A stretch of DNA of 64,000 nucleotides from UBA7672 sp963784415 (GCA_963784415.1 CAWARK010000014.1:558001-622000), one strand, 5' to 3'; positions 1 to 11,826 are shown, counted from the first letter of the stretch. Notes: generated by a model from the sequence alone, not told the origin. A program made the numbers and translations.

Positions 1-633
1 GGCAAATCGACGCTGTCCTACGTGCTGACCGGCAAGCACGGCTATGAGGTGACAGACGGGACGGCGACGTTCGAGGGCGAAGACCTTTTGGGTCTGGCGC
101 CGGAAATTCGTGCTGCACGCGGCTTGTTCCTGTCCTTCCAGTATCCGATGGAGATCGCCGGCGTGCCGGTGATGACGTTCGTGCGTGCGGCGATGAATTC
201 GCAGCGCAAGACGCGCGGCGAGCCGGAAGTCTCGGCGCCGGAGTTTCTCAAGCTGTCGAAGATCGCGGCAGCCAAGCTGCGCATCGATCCGGACATGCTG
301 AAGCGGCCGCTGAATGTCGGCTTTTCGGGCGGCGAGAAGAAGCGTCTCGAGATCTATCAGATGCTGATGCTTGAGCCGCGCTTCATGATTTTGGACGAGA
401 CGGATAGCGGCCTCGATATCGATGCGCTGAAAGTGGTGGCCGAGGGCGTCAACGCGCTGCGCGGAGCGGGACGTGGCATGCTGGTGATCACGCACTATCA
501 GCGGCTGCTCGACTACATCAAGCCGGATCGCGTGCACATCATGTCGGCGGGCCGCATCCTGAAGTCGGGCGGACCGGAGCTGGCGCTGGAGCTGGAGAAG
601 TCCGGCTACGATCAGTTCATGAAGGCGGGCTGA
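1..633 (+). CDS. sufC: SufC, Fe-S assembly ATPase (5' end outside window)
   Basis: ABC-type ATPase of the SufBCD scaffold, which drives cytoplasmic Fe-S cluster assembly. The first codons of the window read GKST, the end of the Walker A loop, so about 35-40 N-terminal residues are missing. Visible motifs are the signature FSGGEKKR, Walker B FMILDETDSGLD and the switch histidine in VITHYQRLL. The LDETDSGLD form is typical of SufC rather than of transport ABC proteins. The stop overlaps the sufD start (TGATG), which indicates coupled translation. sufB is expected just upstream. Identity is secure. Confidence 0.97.
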   Translation, partial: GKSTLSYVLTGKHGYEVTDGTATFEGEDLLGLAPEIRAARGLFLSFQYPMEIAGVPVMTFVRAAMNSQRKTRGEPEVSAPEFLKLSKIAAAKLRIDPDMLKRPLNVGFSGGEKKRLEIYQMLMLEPRFMILDETDSGLDIDALKVVAEGVNALRGAGRGMLVITHYQRLLDYIKPDRVHIMSAGRILKSGGPELALELEKSGYDQFMKAG

Positions 634-1640
634 TGCTGCTCGCCGATCTTCCCTCGCGGCGCACCGAAGCGTGGAAATGGTCTGACCTTCGCGCGGCGAT
701 GGGCGGTCAGGAAACCACGCTTGCCGGTACGGGGCCGATCGGAAGCGAGGGCCCGATTGCGGCGTTCGCGCAGCTGATGGGCGATGCCTACGGGCCGGTG
801 GCGCAGGTGATCGAGGCGCCGGGCGAAAGCTTTGAAACTACAATGACTGAGGGCGACGCTGGCCAGTATGGCAGCGTCGTTGTGAAGTCTGGCGCGACAG
901 CTTTGATGATTGAACGGGTCCGCGTGTCGGGGTCGTCGCTGCGTCCGATCGTGCCTGCATTCCTGCGTATTGAAGTCGAGCCGGGTGCGACGCTGCATCG
1001 CGTGGTGGTGCAGACGAACGACGCGGCGAGCGGCGTGGCGGACGCTGCCATCGTGCTGAACGAAGTCGCCGTGAAGCTTGGCGCCGGATCGACCTTCCGG
1101 CAGTTCCAGCTGGGCGAAGGATCGCGGCTCACGCGGATCGAGACGACGGTCGAGGCCGGTGAAGGCGCGCAGATCGAGTTGAACGGCGTCTATCTTGCTG
1201 TCGGCAAGCGGCACGTCGATTTCACGTCGCGCGTGTCGCACGGCGCTGCAGGCATCAGGACGCAGCAACTGGTGCGCGGCGTCGCGCGCAAGGGTGGGCG
1301 CGGTGTGTTTCAGGGCAAGTTCCTGGTAGAGCGCGCCGGGCAGAAGGCAGATGCTGACATGCAGCACAATGCTCTGCTGCTTGAAGAAGGCGCCGAGATC
1401 TTCGCCAAGCCCGAACTGGAAATCTATGCGGACGATGTGGCGTGCGCGCACGGCAACACGTCGGGGCAACTGGACGAAGATGCGATCTTCTATCTGCGCC
1501 AGCGCGGCATTCCGCATGCCGAAGCGCAGGCGATGATTACGCGGGCTTTCCTGATCGAGGCAGTTCCCGAATGGATGGGGGACGACCTCCGCGCCGAAGT
1601 CGAAGCACGCATTGATCGCTGGCTGGGGACGTCGGCATGA
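633..1640 (+). CDS. sufD: SufD, scaffold subunit of SufBCD
   Basis: SufB/SufD-type beta-helix protein of 335 aa that forms the SufBC2D complex with SufC. The conserved C-terminal block is clear: CAHGNTSGQLDED followed by FYLRQRGIPHAEA at about residues 270-300, as in other SufD proteins. It is shorter than E. coli SufD (about 420 aa); the difference lies in the variable N-terminal part. Its ATG overlaps the sufC stop, and its stop overlaps the sufS start (ATGA), so the operon is translationally coupled. Confidence 0.95.
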   Translation: MLLADLPSRRTEAWKWSDLRAAMGGQETTLAGTGPIGSEGPIAAFAQLMGDAYGPVAQVIEAPGESFETTMTEGDAGQYGSVVVKSGATALMIERVRVSGSSLRPIVPAFLRIEVEPGATLHRVVVQTNDAASGVADAAIVLNEVAVKLGAGSTFRQFQLGEGSRLTRIETTVEAGEGAQIELNGVYLAVGKRHVDFTSRVSHGAAGIRTQQLVRGVARKGGRGVFQGKFLVERAGQKADADMQHNALLLEEGAEIFAKPELEIYADDVACAHGNTSGQLDEDAIFYLRQRGIPHAEAQAMITRAFLIEAVPEWMGDDLRAEVEARIDRWLGTSA

Positions 1641-2855
1641 CATTCGACGTCCACGCCATTCGCAAGCAGTTTCCGGTGCTGGGCCGTACGGTCCACGGCA
1701 AGCCGCTGGTCTATTTCGACAACGCGGCTTCGGCGCAGAAGCCGGACGCCGTGATCGACGCGATGGCGAACCAGATGCGCACCAGCTATCGCCAACGTGC
1801 ATCGCGGCATTCACACGATGGCGAACGAGACGACGCAGGCCTATGAGGCTGCGCGCGAGGCGGTGCGGCGCTTCATCAATGCGGGCGCGGTCGAAGAGAT
1901 CGTCTTCACCAAGGGCGGTACGGAAGCGATCAACATTGTTGCGGCCGGCATCGGCGCCACCATCAAGCCGGGCGACGAGATCGTGCTTTCCATCATGGAG
2001 CACCATTCCAACATCGTGCCGTGGCACTTCCTGCGCGAACGCAAGGGCGCGGTGCTGAAGTGGGTCGATACGCTGCCGGACGGCTCTCTCGACATGGACG
2101 GCCTTGCGAAGCAGCTGGGTCCGCGCACGAAGCTGCTGGCGCTGACGCATATGTCGAACGTGCTGGGCACTGTTCCGGACGTGAAGACCGCGATTGATAT
2201 GGCGCACGCGGTGGGCGCGGATGTGCTGCTCGACGGATGCCAGGCGGCCGTGAACCTCGCCGTCGACGTGCAGGCGCTAGGCGCGGATTTCTATGTCGGC
2301 ACCGGTCACAAGATCTACGGTCCGACGGGGATCGGCTTCCTGTATGGCAAGCGCGCCAAGCTCGACGCCCTGCCGCCGTTTGAAGGTGGCGGGGAGATGA
2401 TCGAGACGGTCACGCGCGACGTTGTGACCTACAACGGCGCCCCTCATCGTTTCGAGGCTGGGACGCCGCCCATCGTGGAGGCCATCGGCCTTGGCGCGGC
2501 GATCACCTGGCTGGAGCGCCAAGACCGGCAGGCGATCCACCTCCACAAGCAGGCGCTGCTGGCGCGGGCCGCCGAGGGCTTGCACGGGGTTAACGGGCTG
2601 ACGCTGCATGGAACCGCACCGGGGAAGGGCCCTGTGCTGGCGTTTTCGCTGCAGGGCGCCCATCCGCACGACATTGCACAGATACTGGACCGCTATGGAG
2701 TGGCGATTCGGGCGGGACATCATTGCGCCCAGCCCCTGATGTCCCATCTAGGGGTTAGCGCGACGGCCCGGGCGAGCTTCGCCCTCTACAACACGCTCGA
2801 CGAGATCGACGTGTTCGTGGAGGCGCTTTCCAAGGCCCGGACTATGTTATCTTAG
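1637..2855 (+). CDS. sufS: SufS, group II cysteine desulfurase (one +1 frameshift)
   Basis: PLP-dependent cysteine desulfurase that supplies sulfur to the SUF scaffold. Reading across the shift gives about 405 aa, the usual SufS length. The PLP lysine lies in GTGHKIYG at about residue 224 and the persulfide cysteine in AGHHCAQP at about residue 366, close to the E. coli positions. An extra base at about 1790 breaks the frame: removing the C between TAT and GCC restores the family sequence SYANVHRGIHT. The gene is probably essential here, since no isc genes are visible, so an assembly insertion is more likely than a pseudogene. Confidence 0.93.
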
Positions 2856-2879
2856 TGCCTGTGCTGTCATAGAGAGACC

Positions 2880-3275
2880 ATGGCCGACGACCTGCAACAC
2901 CAGATCGCCCCCGCCGCCCCGGATAACCCCGAGGGCACCGAGAAGCCGTCTGCCATTCCGCAGGAAGAGCTGGACCGGATCACGGATGACCTGATCCAGG
3001 AGCTCAAGAAGGTCTACGACCCGGAAATCCCGGTCGATATTTACGAGCTGGGCCTGATCTACAAGGTCGACATCAACGACGACCGGCATGTCGACATCGA
3101 GATGACGCTCACTGCGCCGGCCTGCCCGGTGGCGGGCGAAATGCCAGTCTGGGTCGAAGACGCAGCTCGCAAGGTCGAAGGCGTCAAATCGGCCAAGGCC
3201 ACCATCGTTTTCGAGCCCCCGTGGGACCCCTCGCGCATGAGCGACGAGGCCCGGCTCGCCCTCAACATGTTGTAA
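2880..3275 (+). CDS. sufT: SufT, MIP18/DUF59 Fe-S assembly protein
   Basis: A 131-aa protein with a DUF59 (MIP18-like) domain. Family hallmarks are YDPEIPVDIYELGLIY near residue 45 and the reactive cysteine in LTAPACPVAGEMP near residue 82. SufT proteins help mature Fe-S proteins and are usually encoded in SUF operons. About the first 30 residues are a low-complexity acidic/proline tail. It begins 24 bases after sufS and is followed by the SufA-type carrier, which supports the assignment. Confidence 0.92.
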   Translation: MADDLQHQIAPAAPDNPEGTEKPSAIPQEELDRITDDLIQELKKVYDPEIPVDIYELGLIYKVDINDDRHVDIEMTLTAPACPVAGEMPVWVEDAARKVEGVKSAKATIVFEPPWDPSRMSDEARLALNML

Positions 3276-3304
3276 GCCGCTTTCATGGTAACCATCTAGG
3301 ACAC

Positions 3305-3668
3305 ATGGCCAGACGTCCCCGCCCCAAGGTTGTGACCCTCTCCGACGCCGCCGCGGCGCAGGTTCGGGATATCATGGTCGAAAAGGGCGGTAGGCTTCCT
3401 GCGCGTGGGCGTGAAGAACGCCGGCTGCGCGGGCATGGAATACACCATGGACTATGTCGACGCCGTCAGCCCCAATGACGAGCGTGTGGAAGACAACGGC
3501 GTTTCCATCGTGATCGACGCGAAGGCCGTCCTGTTCCTGCTGGGCTCGGTGGTCGATTACGAAGTGACGCCGATGCATTCGCGTTTCACCTTCGGCAACC
3601 CGAACCAGACGGACGCCTGCGGCTGCGGCGAGAGCGTGACGATTGTTCCGGCGCAGGCCGCCGAGTAG
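3305..3668 (+). CDS. sufA: SufA/IscA-type A-type carrier (one +1 frameshift)
   Basis: A-type Fe-S carrier of about 120 aa. The three conserved cysteines are present: one in NAGCAGMEY and two in the C-terminal ACGCGES. The start at 3305 gives MARRPRPKVVTLSDAAAAQV. An extra A at about 3392 (GGT-A-GGC) breaks the frame; without it the protein reads GGGFLRVGVKNAGC as in the family. It is the last gene of the SUF operon. Symbol sufA is chosen from context; the erpA and iscA families are close relatives. Confidence 0.88.
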
Positions 3669-3695
3669 TGTCGAGGCTCCGTTCGGGGCCGTCGC

Positions 3696-4133
3696 ATGCC
3701 GTTATCTCCCGGGTTCTCTGACTACGTACTTGAACTGCTCGCCGGCTTTGGTCGGCTTGAGGCCAAGCGCATGTTCGGCGGGGCCGGGCTTTATCGCGAT
3801 GGCGTGATGTTCGGCATCCTCGATGATGATGTCGTGTTCTTTCGTGTCGACGACAAGCTGGAAGCCGATCTGAAGGCGCAGGGCTCCGTGCCGTGGTCGT
3901 ATTCCATGAAGCGCGACGGAGCCGTGCGCGAGATGGGCTACTGGCGCATGCCGGAGACGGCAGCAGATGATCCAGACGAGGCTGTAGCGATTGCAAAGCG
4001 CGCCTATGCGGCTGCTATTGTCAGGAAAGCCGTGAGGGCCAAGGCGCCAGCGCCGAAGAGGTCGGCAGCGAAGGTTGTCGGGCCGAAAATCGTCCGCAAG
4101 AAAGCCGCGACCAAGCCGAGGGCAAAGAAATGA
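3696..4133 (+). CDS. TfoX/Sxy N-terminal domain protein with basic tail
   Basis: A 145-aa protein. Residues 1-100 match the TfoX N-terminal domain: FSDYVLELLAGFGRLEAKRMFGG, then YRDGVMFGILDDD and the YWRMPE segment. Stand-alone domains of this type are common in Alphaproteobacteria and have no firm function; in Haemophilus the full-length protein regulates competence. The last 35 residues are rich in Lys, Ala and Pro, resembling histone-like tails, so nucleic-acid contact is possible. Its stop overlaps the next gene's ATG (ATGA). Confidence 0.8.
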   Translation: MPLSPGFSDYVLELLAGFGRLEAKRMFGGAGLYRDGVMFGILDDDVVFFRVDDKLEADLKAQGSVPWSYSMKRDGAVREMGYWRMPETAADDPDEAVAIAKRAYAAAIVRKAVRAKAPAPKRSAAKVVGPKIVRKKAATKPRAKK

Positions 4134-4780
4134 GCGACGCTGTCTGGCATTTGGTGGATGCGTATGTCGAAGACCGGTTGGTTGGCGAAGACAGCGCGCT
4201 CTCGCTTGCCATTAGCGACAGCGCCGAAGCCGGGCTGCCCGCATTCGCCGTCTCTGCGGTGCAGGGCAAGATGCTGCATCTGATAGCTCTCTCCATCGGC
4301 GCAAAGCGGATACTCGAGGTCGGCACGCTGGGTGGATATTCTGCGATCTGGCTTGGGCGAGCGTTGCCGGCCGACGGAAAGCTGGTGTCGCTGGAGATTG
4401 ATCCGCGCAATGCAGAGGTGGCGCGCAGGAACGTCGCACGGGCAGGGTTGGTGGAGAAAGTCGAGATAGTTGTTGGCCCGGCCCTGCAATCACTGCCGCA
4501 TCTGTCCGGGCCGTTCGATCTGACCTTCATTGACGCCGACAAGGAAAGCAACGCCGCGTATTTCGACCATGCCGTGAGACTGTCGCGGCCGGGCGCAATC
4601 ATCATCGTGGACAATGTGGTGCGCGACGGTCTTGTGGTCGATCCCAACGGCAATGCGCAAGTTCAAGGCGTGCGCCGCATGATGGACGCGATCCATGCAG
4701 ACACGCGCGTTACCGCCACCGCCGTGCAGACGATTGGCGTGAAGGGCTACGATGGATTCCTGATGGCCGTGGTGCGCTAG
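4130..4780 (+). CDS. SAM-dependent O-methyltransferase (family 3)
   Basis: A 216-aa class I methyltransferase of the catechol/caffeoyl-CoA O-methyltransferase type. SAM-binding motif I is ILEVGTLGGYSAIWL, the acidic residue is in VSLEIDPRN, and the metal-site motif is FIDADKESN followed by IIVDNVVRDG. The substrate cannot be read from sequence. It overlaps the TfoX-like gene by four bases, so the two are likely co-translated. The gene ends tail-to-tail against the diguanylate cyclase, with one base between stops. Confidence 0.9.
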   Translation: MSDAVWHLVDAYVEDRLVGEDSALSLAISDSAEAGLPAFAVSAVQGKMLHLIALSIGAKRILEVGTLGGYSAIWLGRALPADGKLVSLEIDPRNAEVARRNVARAGLVEKVEIVVGPALQSLPHLSGPFDLTFIDADKESNAAYFDHAVRLSRPGAIIIVDNVVRDGLVVDPNGNAQVQGVRRMMDAIHADTRVTATAVQTIGVKGYDGFLMAVVR

Positions 4781-4781
4781 A

Positions 4782-5846
4782 CTAAGCGGCGTTGGTCACG
4801 GCAACTGGCGGCATCTGCGTTTCGAGCGTCACGCGGTTACGGCCATTGCGCTTCGACATGTACAGGCATTCGTCGGCGCGCGTGATGAGCGTGCCCACGG
4901 TCTCGCCAACGGAGTAGATCGCTGCGCCGAAGGAGACGGTGACAGCGCCGATGGTTTCGTTGGTCGAGCGGCGCACAAGGCGCTTGGCTTCAATCGCGGT
5001 GCGGATCTGGTCGGCGATGCGACCGGCATCCTTGAGCGATGTGCGCGGCATGATCACGGCGAACTCTTCGCCGCCGTAACGGGCGACAAGATGGTCAGGC
5101 AGGGCGAACTTGGCGAGAGCCGAGGCGACAAAGCGGATGACCTGGTCGCCCGTCTGGTGGCCCCAGGTGTCGTTGAACGATTTGAAATGGTCGATGTCGC
5201 ACAGCACGAGGGCGAGGTCGGTCTTCTCGCTGTCGGCTTCTTCCTTGCGCAGGCGCAGAGTCTCGTCGAACAGCTTGCGGTTGGCGATGCCGGTGAGGGC
5301 GTCGGTCAGCGCTTCGGCGCGCGCCTGGCGCAGCGAGGTGCGCAACTTTTCCATCTCGACGGAGGATTGCGCCAGCTTGTGCGACAGCGACGAGTTCTGT
5401 TTCGACATTTCGGTCGTGGCGGACGACAGCACGTTGATCAGGCGCTTCAGCGCGTCGCCGTCGATGGTGGCGTTCTGCAGCGAGTCAGCGGCGACGTTCA
5501 GGGTTGCGCCATAGCGTTCCGTCGTGGCGCCGGCTTTCTTCAGAGCGTCCAGCGCGTCCGCGATCTCGTGCGCGATCCGGGTGCCGGTCTCCATGACCTG
5601 GGTGGACAGGTGGGTCGTGGAGAAAAACCGCTCGTAGAGCTGTTCCATGTCATCGGCGCTGAGCGGCTTGCCGCTGGCGATCATCTTGTCGAGCGCCTGG
5701 CGCAGGTCGGGCGACGAATGCGTCAGGTAGGTGAGCCAGACTTCGTAGTTCTGGGGGCTGACCGGCAGGACCTGGCGGCCGATCTCGTCGATCGTCCGGT
5801 GACCCAGCAATACGCCTTCGGGTCCGTTGAGTTGGTTATTCAACAT
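4782..5846 (-). CDS. GGDEF diguanylate cyclase
   Basis: A 354-aa soluble protein predicted to make c-di-GMP from two GTP. The N-terminal 150 residues are helical and unassigned, followed by a coiled-coil linker (about 150-185) and a GGDEF domain. The active site is GGEEF at about residue 258, preceded by the DIDHFKSFND metal-site motif. The usual RxxD inhibitory site is absent: LPDH occupies that position, so product inhibition may be lost. There is no signal peptide or membrane segment. The input signal is unknown. Confidence 0.92.
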   Translation of the reverse strand: MLNNQLNGPEGVLLGHRTIDEIGRQVLPVSPQNYEVWLTYLTHSSPDLRQALDKMIASGKPLSADDMEQLYERFFSTTHLSTQVMETGTRIAHEIADALDALKKAGATTERYGATLNVAADSLQNATIDGDALKRLINVLSSATTEMSKQNSSLSHKLAQSSVEMEKLRTSLRQARAEALTDALTGIANRKLFDETLRLRKEEADSEKTDLALVLCDIDHFKSFNDTWGHQTGDQVIRFVASALAKFALPDHLVARYGGEEFAVIMPRTSLKDAGRIADQIRTAIEAKRLVRRSTNETIGAVTVSFGAAIYSVGETVGTLITRADECLYMSKRNGRNRVTLETQMPPVAVTNAA

Positions 5847-5979
5847 TTAGATCACGCCCCTCGGACGCGCGCTCTTCTGAGCCGCAGTGTCCGGTCATAG
5901 TTGTGAAGGGCAGCCGTTACGGATTGGCTAAAATTGACCGAACCCGTTAGCGAAAAACTTACCAAAAAGGCCTGAAACC

Positions 5980-7614
5980 TTAGGCGTCTTCGCGTTTTCC
6001 GAGCGTTCTCAGCAGGAACGCGGGGACGTGGTCGCCCATGCCCTTGAAGTTCTCGTCGCCGCCCTGGCCTTCGCCCGGCTGGCGCTCGCCATGGCGATTT
6101 CGGCCTTCATTGCGGCCTTCGCTGCGGGGTTCGTTCCGGCCTTCGGGACGGCCACCGCCTTCACCGCGACCCTTGTTCCGGTCGCGGCCGCCACGTTCGC
6201 GACGGCCACGGCCCTCGCGTTTGGGCTGTTCGGATTGCTGTTCGGACTGCGTGGCGGCTTCCTCCAAATCGGGAGTATCCGGCACATAAACTGGCGTGGC
6301 CGCTACGGTTTCGATCTCTTCGATCTGCGGAGCAGGCGTCGAGATAGGCTTTGTTGCGGCTTCCTCGGTCCGGGGCGGGCGGTCGGCAGACCGGTCACGG
6401 TCGCGACCACGGCCCTTGCGGCCCTTGTCGAAGCGGTCGCGGGAGGTGGCCGGGCCACGGCTGCGGGCTTCGCCGACAGCTTCTTCCAGACCCTCGGGAA
6501 TGAACGGTTCAACGTCCCGGCCAATGCGCTTGAGCACGGCGTCCCACAGGCGGGCGTCGCCCGGCGAGACGATGGTGAAGCTCTCACCCAGACGGCCGGC
6601 GCGGCCCGTACGGCCGATGCGGTGGACGTAGTCGTCCGAGTTCGGCGGCGGGGCGTAGTTGAACACCTGGCTGACTTCCGGAATGTCGAGGCCGCGCGCG
6701 GCGACGTCGGAAGCGACCAGAAGTTTCAACTCCTTGTTGCGGAACCGGTCGAGCGTGGCAGTCCGCTGACTTTGCGGCAGGTCGCCATGGATCGGCGCCG
6801 CGTCAAAGCCATGGCTGGCGAGCGATTTGGCGACGACGTCGACTTCGGTCTTGCGGTTGCAGAACACGATGCCCTGGTCGGTCGACTTGGCCTTGATGAT
6901 TGAGCGCAGCACGGCGCGCTTAACGGTGTCTTCGTTCGACGGACAGTGCGTGACGTATTGCGTGATCGTGGTGGCCGCCGTGGCGGGCTTCGACACCTCG
7001 ATCCGCACCGGCTCCTTCTGGAACTGCTTGGCGAGCTTGGTGATCTCCGGCGGCATAGTGGCGGAGAACAGCAGCGTCTGGCGCGACTTGGGCAGCAGGG
7101 TGCAGATTTTCTCGATGTCGGGGATGAAGCCCATGTCGAGCATGCGGTCCGCTTCGTCGATCACCAGCATCTGGACGCCGGTCATCAGCAGGCCGCCACG
7201 GCCAAAGTGGTCCATCAGGCGGCCGGGCGTGGCGATCAGCACGTCGACGCCGGCGTTGAGTTTCTTTTCCTGGTCGCCGAACGACACGCCGCCGATGAGC
7301 AGCGCCATGTTCAGCTTGTAGCCAGCGCCGTACTTCTCGAACTGCTCGGCCACCTGAGCGGCGAGTTCGCGGGTCGGCTCGAGGATCAGCGAGCGGGGCA
7401 TGCGGGCCTTGGCGCGGCCCTGGCCCAGCTTGTGGATCATGGGGAGCACGAAGGCGGCAGTCTTGCCCGTGCCGGTCTGCGCAATGCCGGTCACATCCTT
7501 GCCGCCAAGCACGGCGGGAATGCCCTGTTCCTGAATGGGCGTGGGCACGGTGTAGCCAGCGCCCTTCACGGCCTCCAGAATTCTCGGGTCGAGACCAAGC
7601 TCGTCAAACGTCAT
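5980..7614 (-). CDS. DEAD-box RNA helicase, RhlE-like
   Basis: ATP-dependent RNA helicase of 544 aa. In order: Q-motif with PTPIQEQ at about 25, Walker A AQTGTGKT at 45-52, PTRELA, DEAD at about 154, SAT in LLFSATMP, and HRIGRTGR at about 327. From about 390 on it has a long basic RG/RGR-rich tail, common in RhlE/DeaD-type proteins that act in ribosome assembly, RNA decay or cold growth. The ATG at 7614 (MTFDELGLDP) is chosen because the open frame further upstream overlaps the neighbouring amidohydrolase and lacks helicase similarity. Confidence 0.95.
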   Translation of the reverse strand: MTFDELGLDPRILEAVKGAGYTVPTPIQEQGIPAVLGGKDVTGIAQTGTGKTAAFVLPMIHKLGQGRAKARMPRSLILEPTRELAAQVAEQFEKYGAGYKLNMALLIGGVSFGDQEKKLNAGVDVLIATPGRLMDHFGRGGLLMTGVQMLVIDEADRMLDMGFIPDIEKICTLLPKSRQTLLFSATMPPEITKLAKQFQKEPVRIEVSKPATAATTITQYVTHCPSNEDTVKRAVLRSIIKAKSTDQGIVFCNRKTEVDVVAKSLASHGFDAAPIHGDLPQSQRTATLDRFRNKELKLLVASDVAARGLDIPEVSQVFNYAPPPNSDDYVHRIGRTGRAGRLGESFTIVSPGDARLWDAVLKRIGRDVEPFIPEGLEEAVGEARSRGPATSRDRFDKGRKGRGRDRDRSADRPPRTEEAATKPISTPAPQIEEIETVAATPVYVPDTPDLEEAATQSEQQSEQPKREGRGRRERGGRDRNKGRGEGGGRPEGRNEPRSEGRNEGRNRHGERQPGEGQGGDENFKGMGDHVPAFLLRTLGKREDA

Positions 7615-7739
7615 CAGATAGATCTTTTCGGACTCTGCCGGCCGGATCGCGGGCAGAAACGCACGCTTTTCGGGGGTTGGCGGACCAATAGGCCCACCGG
7701 CCTCCAAGTCAATCCCGGAGGCTACAGACCCCTCTATGG

Positions 7740-7762
7740 CACGATTCCGTGAAGGAATCGTG
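7740..7762. terminator. Inverted repeat between amidohydrolase and helicase
   Basis: Perfect 9-bp inverted repeat (CACGATTCC / GGAATCGTG) with a 5-base loop in the 173-bp gap downstream of the amidohydrolase pair. It could be a transcription terminator for that pair, but no strong T-run follows on the minus strand, so this is tentative. Confidence 0.4.
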
Positions 7763-7787
7763 GGCGCATTTGCAGCGTCATGGGCGA

Positions 7788-9049
7788 CTATTCGCGCTCG
7801 TAGGCCTGCGGCTTGTCCTCGTCGAGGTTGAGGTAGCGATCCCGCAGCTTGGTCTGGCGCGACACCATCGGCGTCGAGACGCCGGCGATGTAGACCGCGT
7901 CGGGGCTGGACATCAGCTCCAGCGGGTCGCCATCCCAGATCACCACGTCGGCGATCGCCCCGGATTTCAGGGAGCCAAGGTCCGTCCGGCCATAGATGCT
8001 GGCGGGGACGCTGGTGATCGCGGCAAAGGCGTCCGCCCACGACATGCCGTTGGCGACAGCGTTGCCGGCCAGCTGCTGGATGAAGCGGGTGTTGTGGGTG
8101 GCCTCGTTCGGATCGGCGATGGCGACCTTTACGCCGGCTTTCGACAGGCGGCCGGCGTTTTCGAGCGTCGCGGCCAGCTCCTCGAACCGGTCCGGCAGGT
8201 TGGTCAGCGGGTTGACGATGACCGGCACGCCGGCAGCGGCGATCCGGTCGGCAACGCGCCAGCCTTCTGTCACGCCGAGGAGGATCAGTTTCATCTTCGG
8301 CTCGCGCTGGCGCAGCGTCAGCACCTGCAGGATGTCGGTTGCGGAGTGCACCTCGATCATCAGGGGCACGCGGCCCTCGACAACCGGCTTGAAAGCGAGC
8401 GCTTCCTTGGATGTCAGCAGATCGCCTTCGTTGTCGTCGGCGAAGCCGCGCGGGTAGGCCTTGGCGTCGTCGATGGCGGTGGTGAGCCATGTCCATGCCG
8501 CCGAACGCGAGCCGCCAGCGGAGGATGCGCCGCTTTCGCCGAGTTCGGCATACATCACCACGTCGCGGGCAAAGATGCTGTTGAAGCTGCCCGTGGTATC
8601 CGCGAGTGCGCCATAGCCGCCGAGCAGACCATTGCCCGCACCGTCCACCAGCGCGATGCGGGTGACGCCTTCAATGCGGTTGACCGCAATGGCCGTGTTG
8701 TCGGGATCGAAGGAGTCTGCTGCGCGCAGGGATGCCTGAAACTTGCTGCTGCCTGCGGACGTGTTGTTGGTTGAGTCCTCGGAGTCGAGTTCAGCAAGGC
8801 CGAGGCGCGAGAGCGCAGCAAACAGGCCCGGCGTGATCCACTTGCCCTTGGCGTCGACAATGGTTGCGCCCGCGGGGGCGGCGCCCGTGCCGACGGACGT
8901 GATGCGGCCATTGGTGATGACGACGGTGCCGTTCTCGATCACGCCTTGCGACGTGTTGGTGACGACGCGGCCGCCCGTGATGGCGATGGTCTGAGCGAAC
9001 GCGGTCGGGGCCGTCGCGAGCAGCGTTGCGGCGAGGAGAAGGTTGCGGA

Positions 9050-9053
<4 letters not shown>
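7788..9053 (-). CDS. Exported amidohydrolase-like protein lacking the HxH motif
   Basis: A 421-aa protein with a signal peptide (MIRNLLLAATLLATAPTAFA). The amidohydrolase/imidazolonepropionase fold is recognisable from the N-terminal beta segment (GGRVVTNTSQ), WITPGLF and a C-terminal GAIADVVIWDGDPLE. In active members TPG is followed by a D-x-H-x-H metal motif; here the place reads TPGLFAALSRLG with no histidines. A later histidine remains in LMIEVHSATD. It is therefore probably catalytically weak or inactive, or a partner subunit of the upstream paralogue, whose stop overlaps its ATG. The start at 9053 gives the signal peptide. Confidence 0.85.
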
Positions 9054-10598
<1,545 letters not shown>

Positions 10599-10790
10599 TC
10601 ATTGCCCCGTTCTTGCGTCGCGGACTCTGCATGCTGCGGAATTCGCGTCAAACGCCGACACGCGAGGCGCGAAGACCCTGCGTCAGCTGACGAAATCGTG
10701 GGCAAAGCGACGTAACGGCGCCCTCTCGCGCACGGAAACCCGGCGTGAGAGCCTTCTCTGTGAGCCGGAACACCGGCCAAGGAGGAGACG

Positions 10791-11826
10791 ATGAAAACGC
10801 TGCTTCAGGCGCTTGCCTGTGGAACTGTGCTCTTGTCCGGTGTTGCGTATGCTCAGGCTGGCAGCGTCCATTCCGCGAACGCCGGACGGCAAGCCGGATT
10901 TCCAGGGTGTGTGGACCAACTCCTCGCTCACCCGGCTGGAGCGCGTGCCCGAGTACAAGGATCTGGTGCTGTCACCCGATCAGGCCAAGGGCTGGGAAAC
11001 CGATGCCGCCCGGGTCGCCGCGAAGGATGCGAAGCCGACCGACGCGAGCGTTGGCGCGCCCAAGGCCGGCGACGATCCGGAAGGCTACAATTATTTCTGG
11101 ATCGATCCCGGCACACGTGTCGGCAAGGTGAAGGGCGAATACCGCTCGTCCTGGCTCATCGATCCGCCCAACGGGAAGGTGCCGTACTCGGCCGCTGGCC
11201 GTCAGGCGATGATGAAGGAGGTTTCGACCTACAATTCATACGACAATCCGGAAGAGCGCATCCCGATCGAGCGTTGCCTCATCGGCTTTGCGTCCACCGG
11301 TGGCCCGCCCATGCTCAACGCGCTGTACAACAACCACCAGCAGATCATCCAGACGCCAGACGCCATCGCGATCAATATCGAGATGGTGCACGACACGCGG
11401 ATTATCCGGATGAATGGCGAGCACAATCCGCCGGCCGTGAAACAGTATCTCGGCAACACGGTCGGGCACTGGGAAGGCGATACGCTGGTCACGGAGACGG
11501 TAGGCTTCAAGGCCAAGGAAGCCGTGCGCGTCGATTTCGGTTTCTTCGCCTATATCTCGACGGATGCGAAGGTCACGGAGCGCTTCACGCTGAGCAATCC
11601 GGACGAGATACTCTACGAGTTTACGGTTGAGGATCCGGTCGCCTACACGCAACCCTGGAAGGGCGAGCTGACCTTCCGCCGGTCGCCGGACCGCATCTAC
11701 GAGTACGCCTGTCACGAGGGCAACCACTCGGTGCCGAACATCCTTGCAGGCGCGCGCGAGATGGAGCGTCTTGGCATCAAGCCGGCCGTGACCCGTCCAC
11801 GGGCACGGATCGACCGGGACGAGTGA
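10791..11826 (+). CDS. Secreted protein of unknown function (one +1 frameshift)
   Basis: About 344 aa. The start at 10791 follows a strong ribosome site (AAGGAGGAG at about 10779) and gives a signal peptide ending near VAYAQA. The mature part begins with the recurring motif RTPDGKPDFQGVWTN and carries NTVGHWEGDTLVTETV near residue 220. This pattern belongs to a large uncharacterised family of exported bacterial proteins. An extra G at about 10860 separates the signal peptide from the body; removing it gives AQAAASIPRTPDG. I assign no enzymatic role. Confidence 0.8.

Noticed and set aside
612..2207. 531-aa minus-strand frame across sufD and sufS
   Set aside because: Antisense Arg/His-rich shadow of two conserved genes.
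7615..8496. N-terminal extension of the DEAD-box protein to 838 aa
   Set aside because: It overlaps the amidohydrolase in another frame and is Arg/Pro-rich shadow sequence. The helicase begins naturally at MTFDELGLDP.
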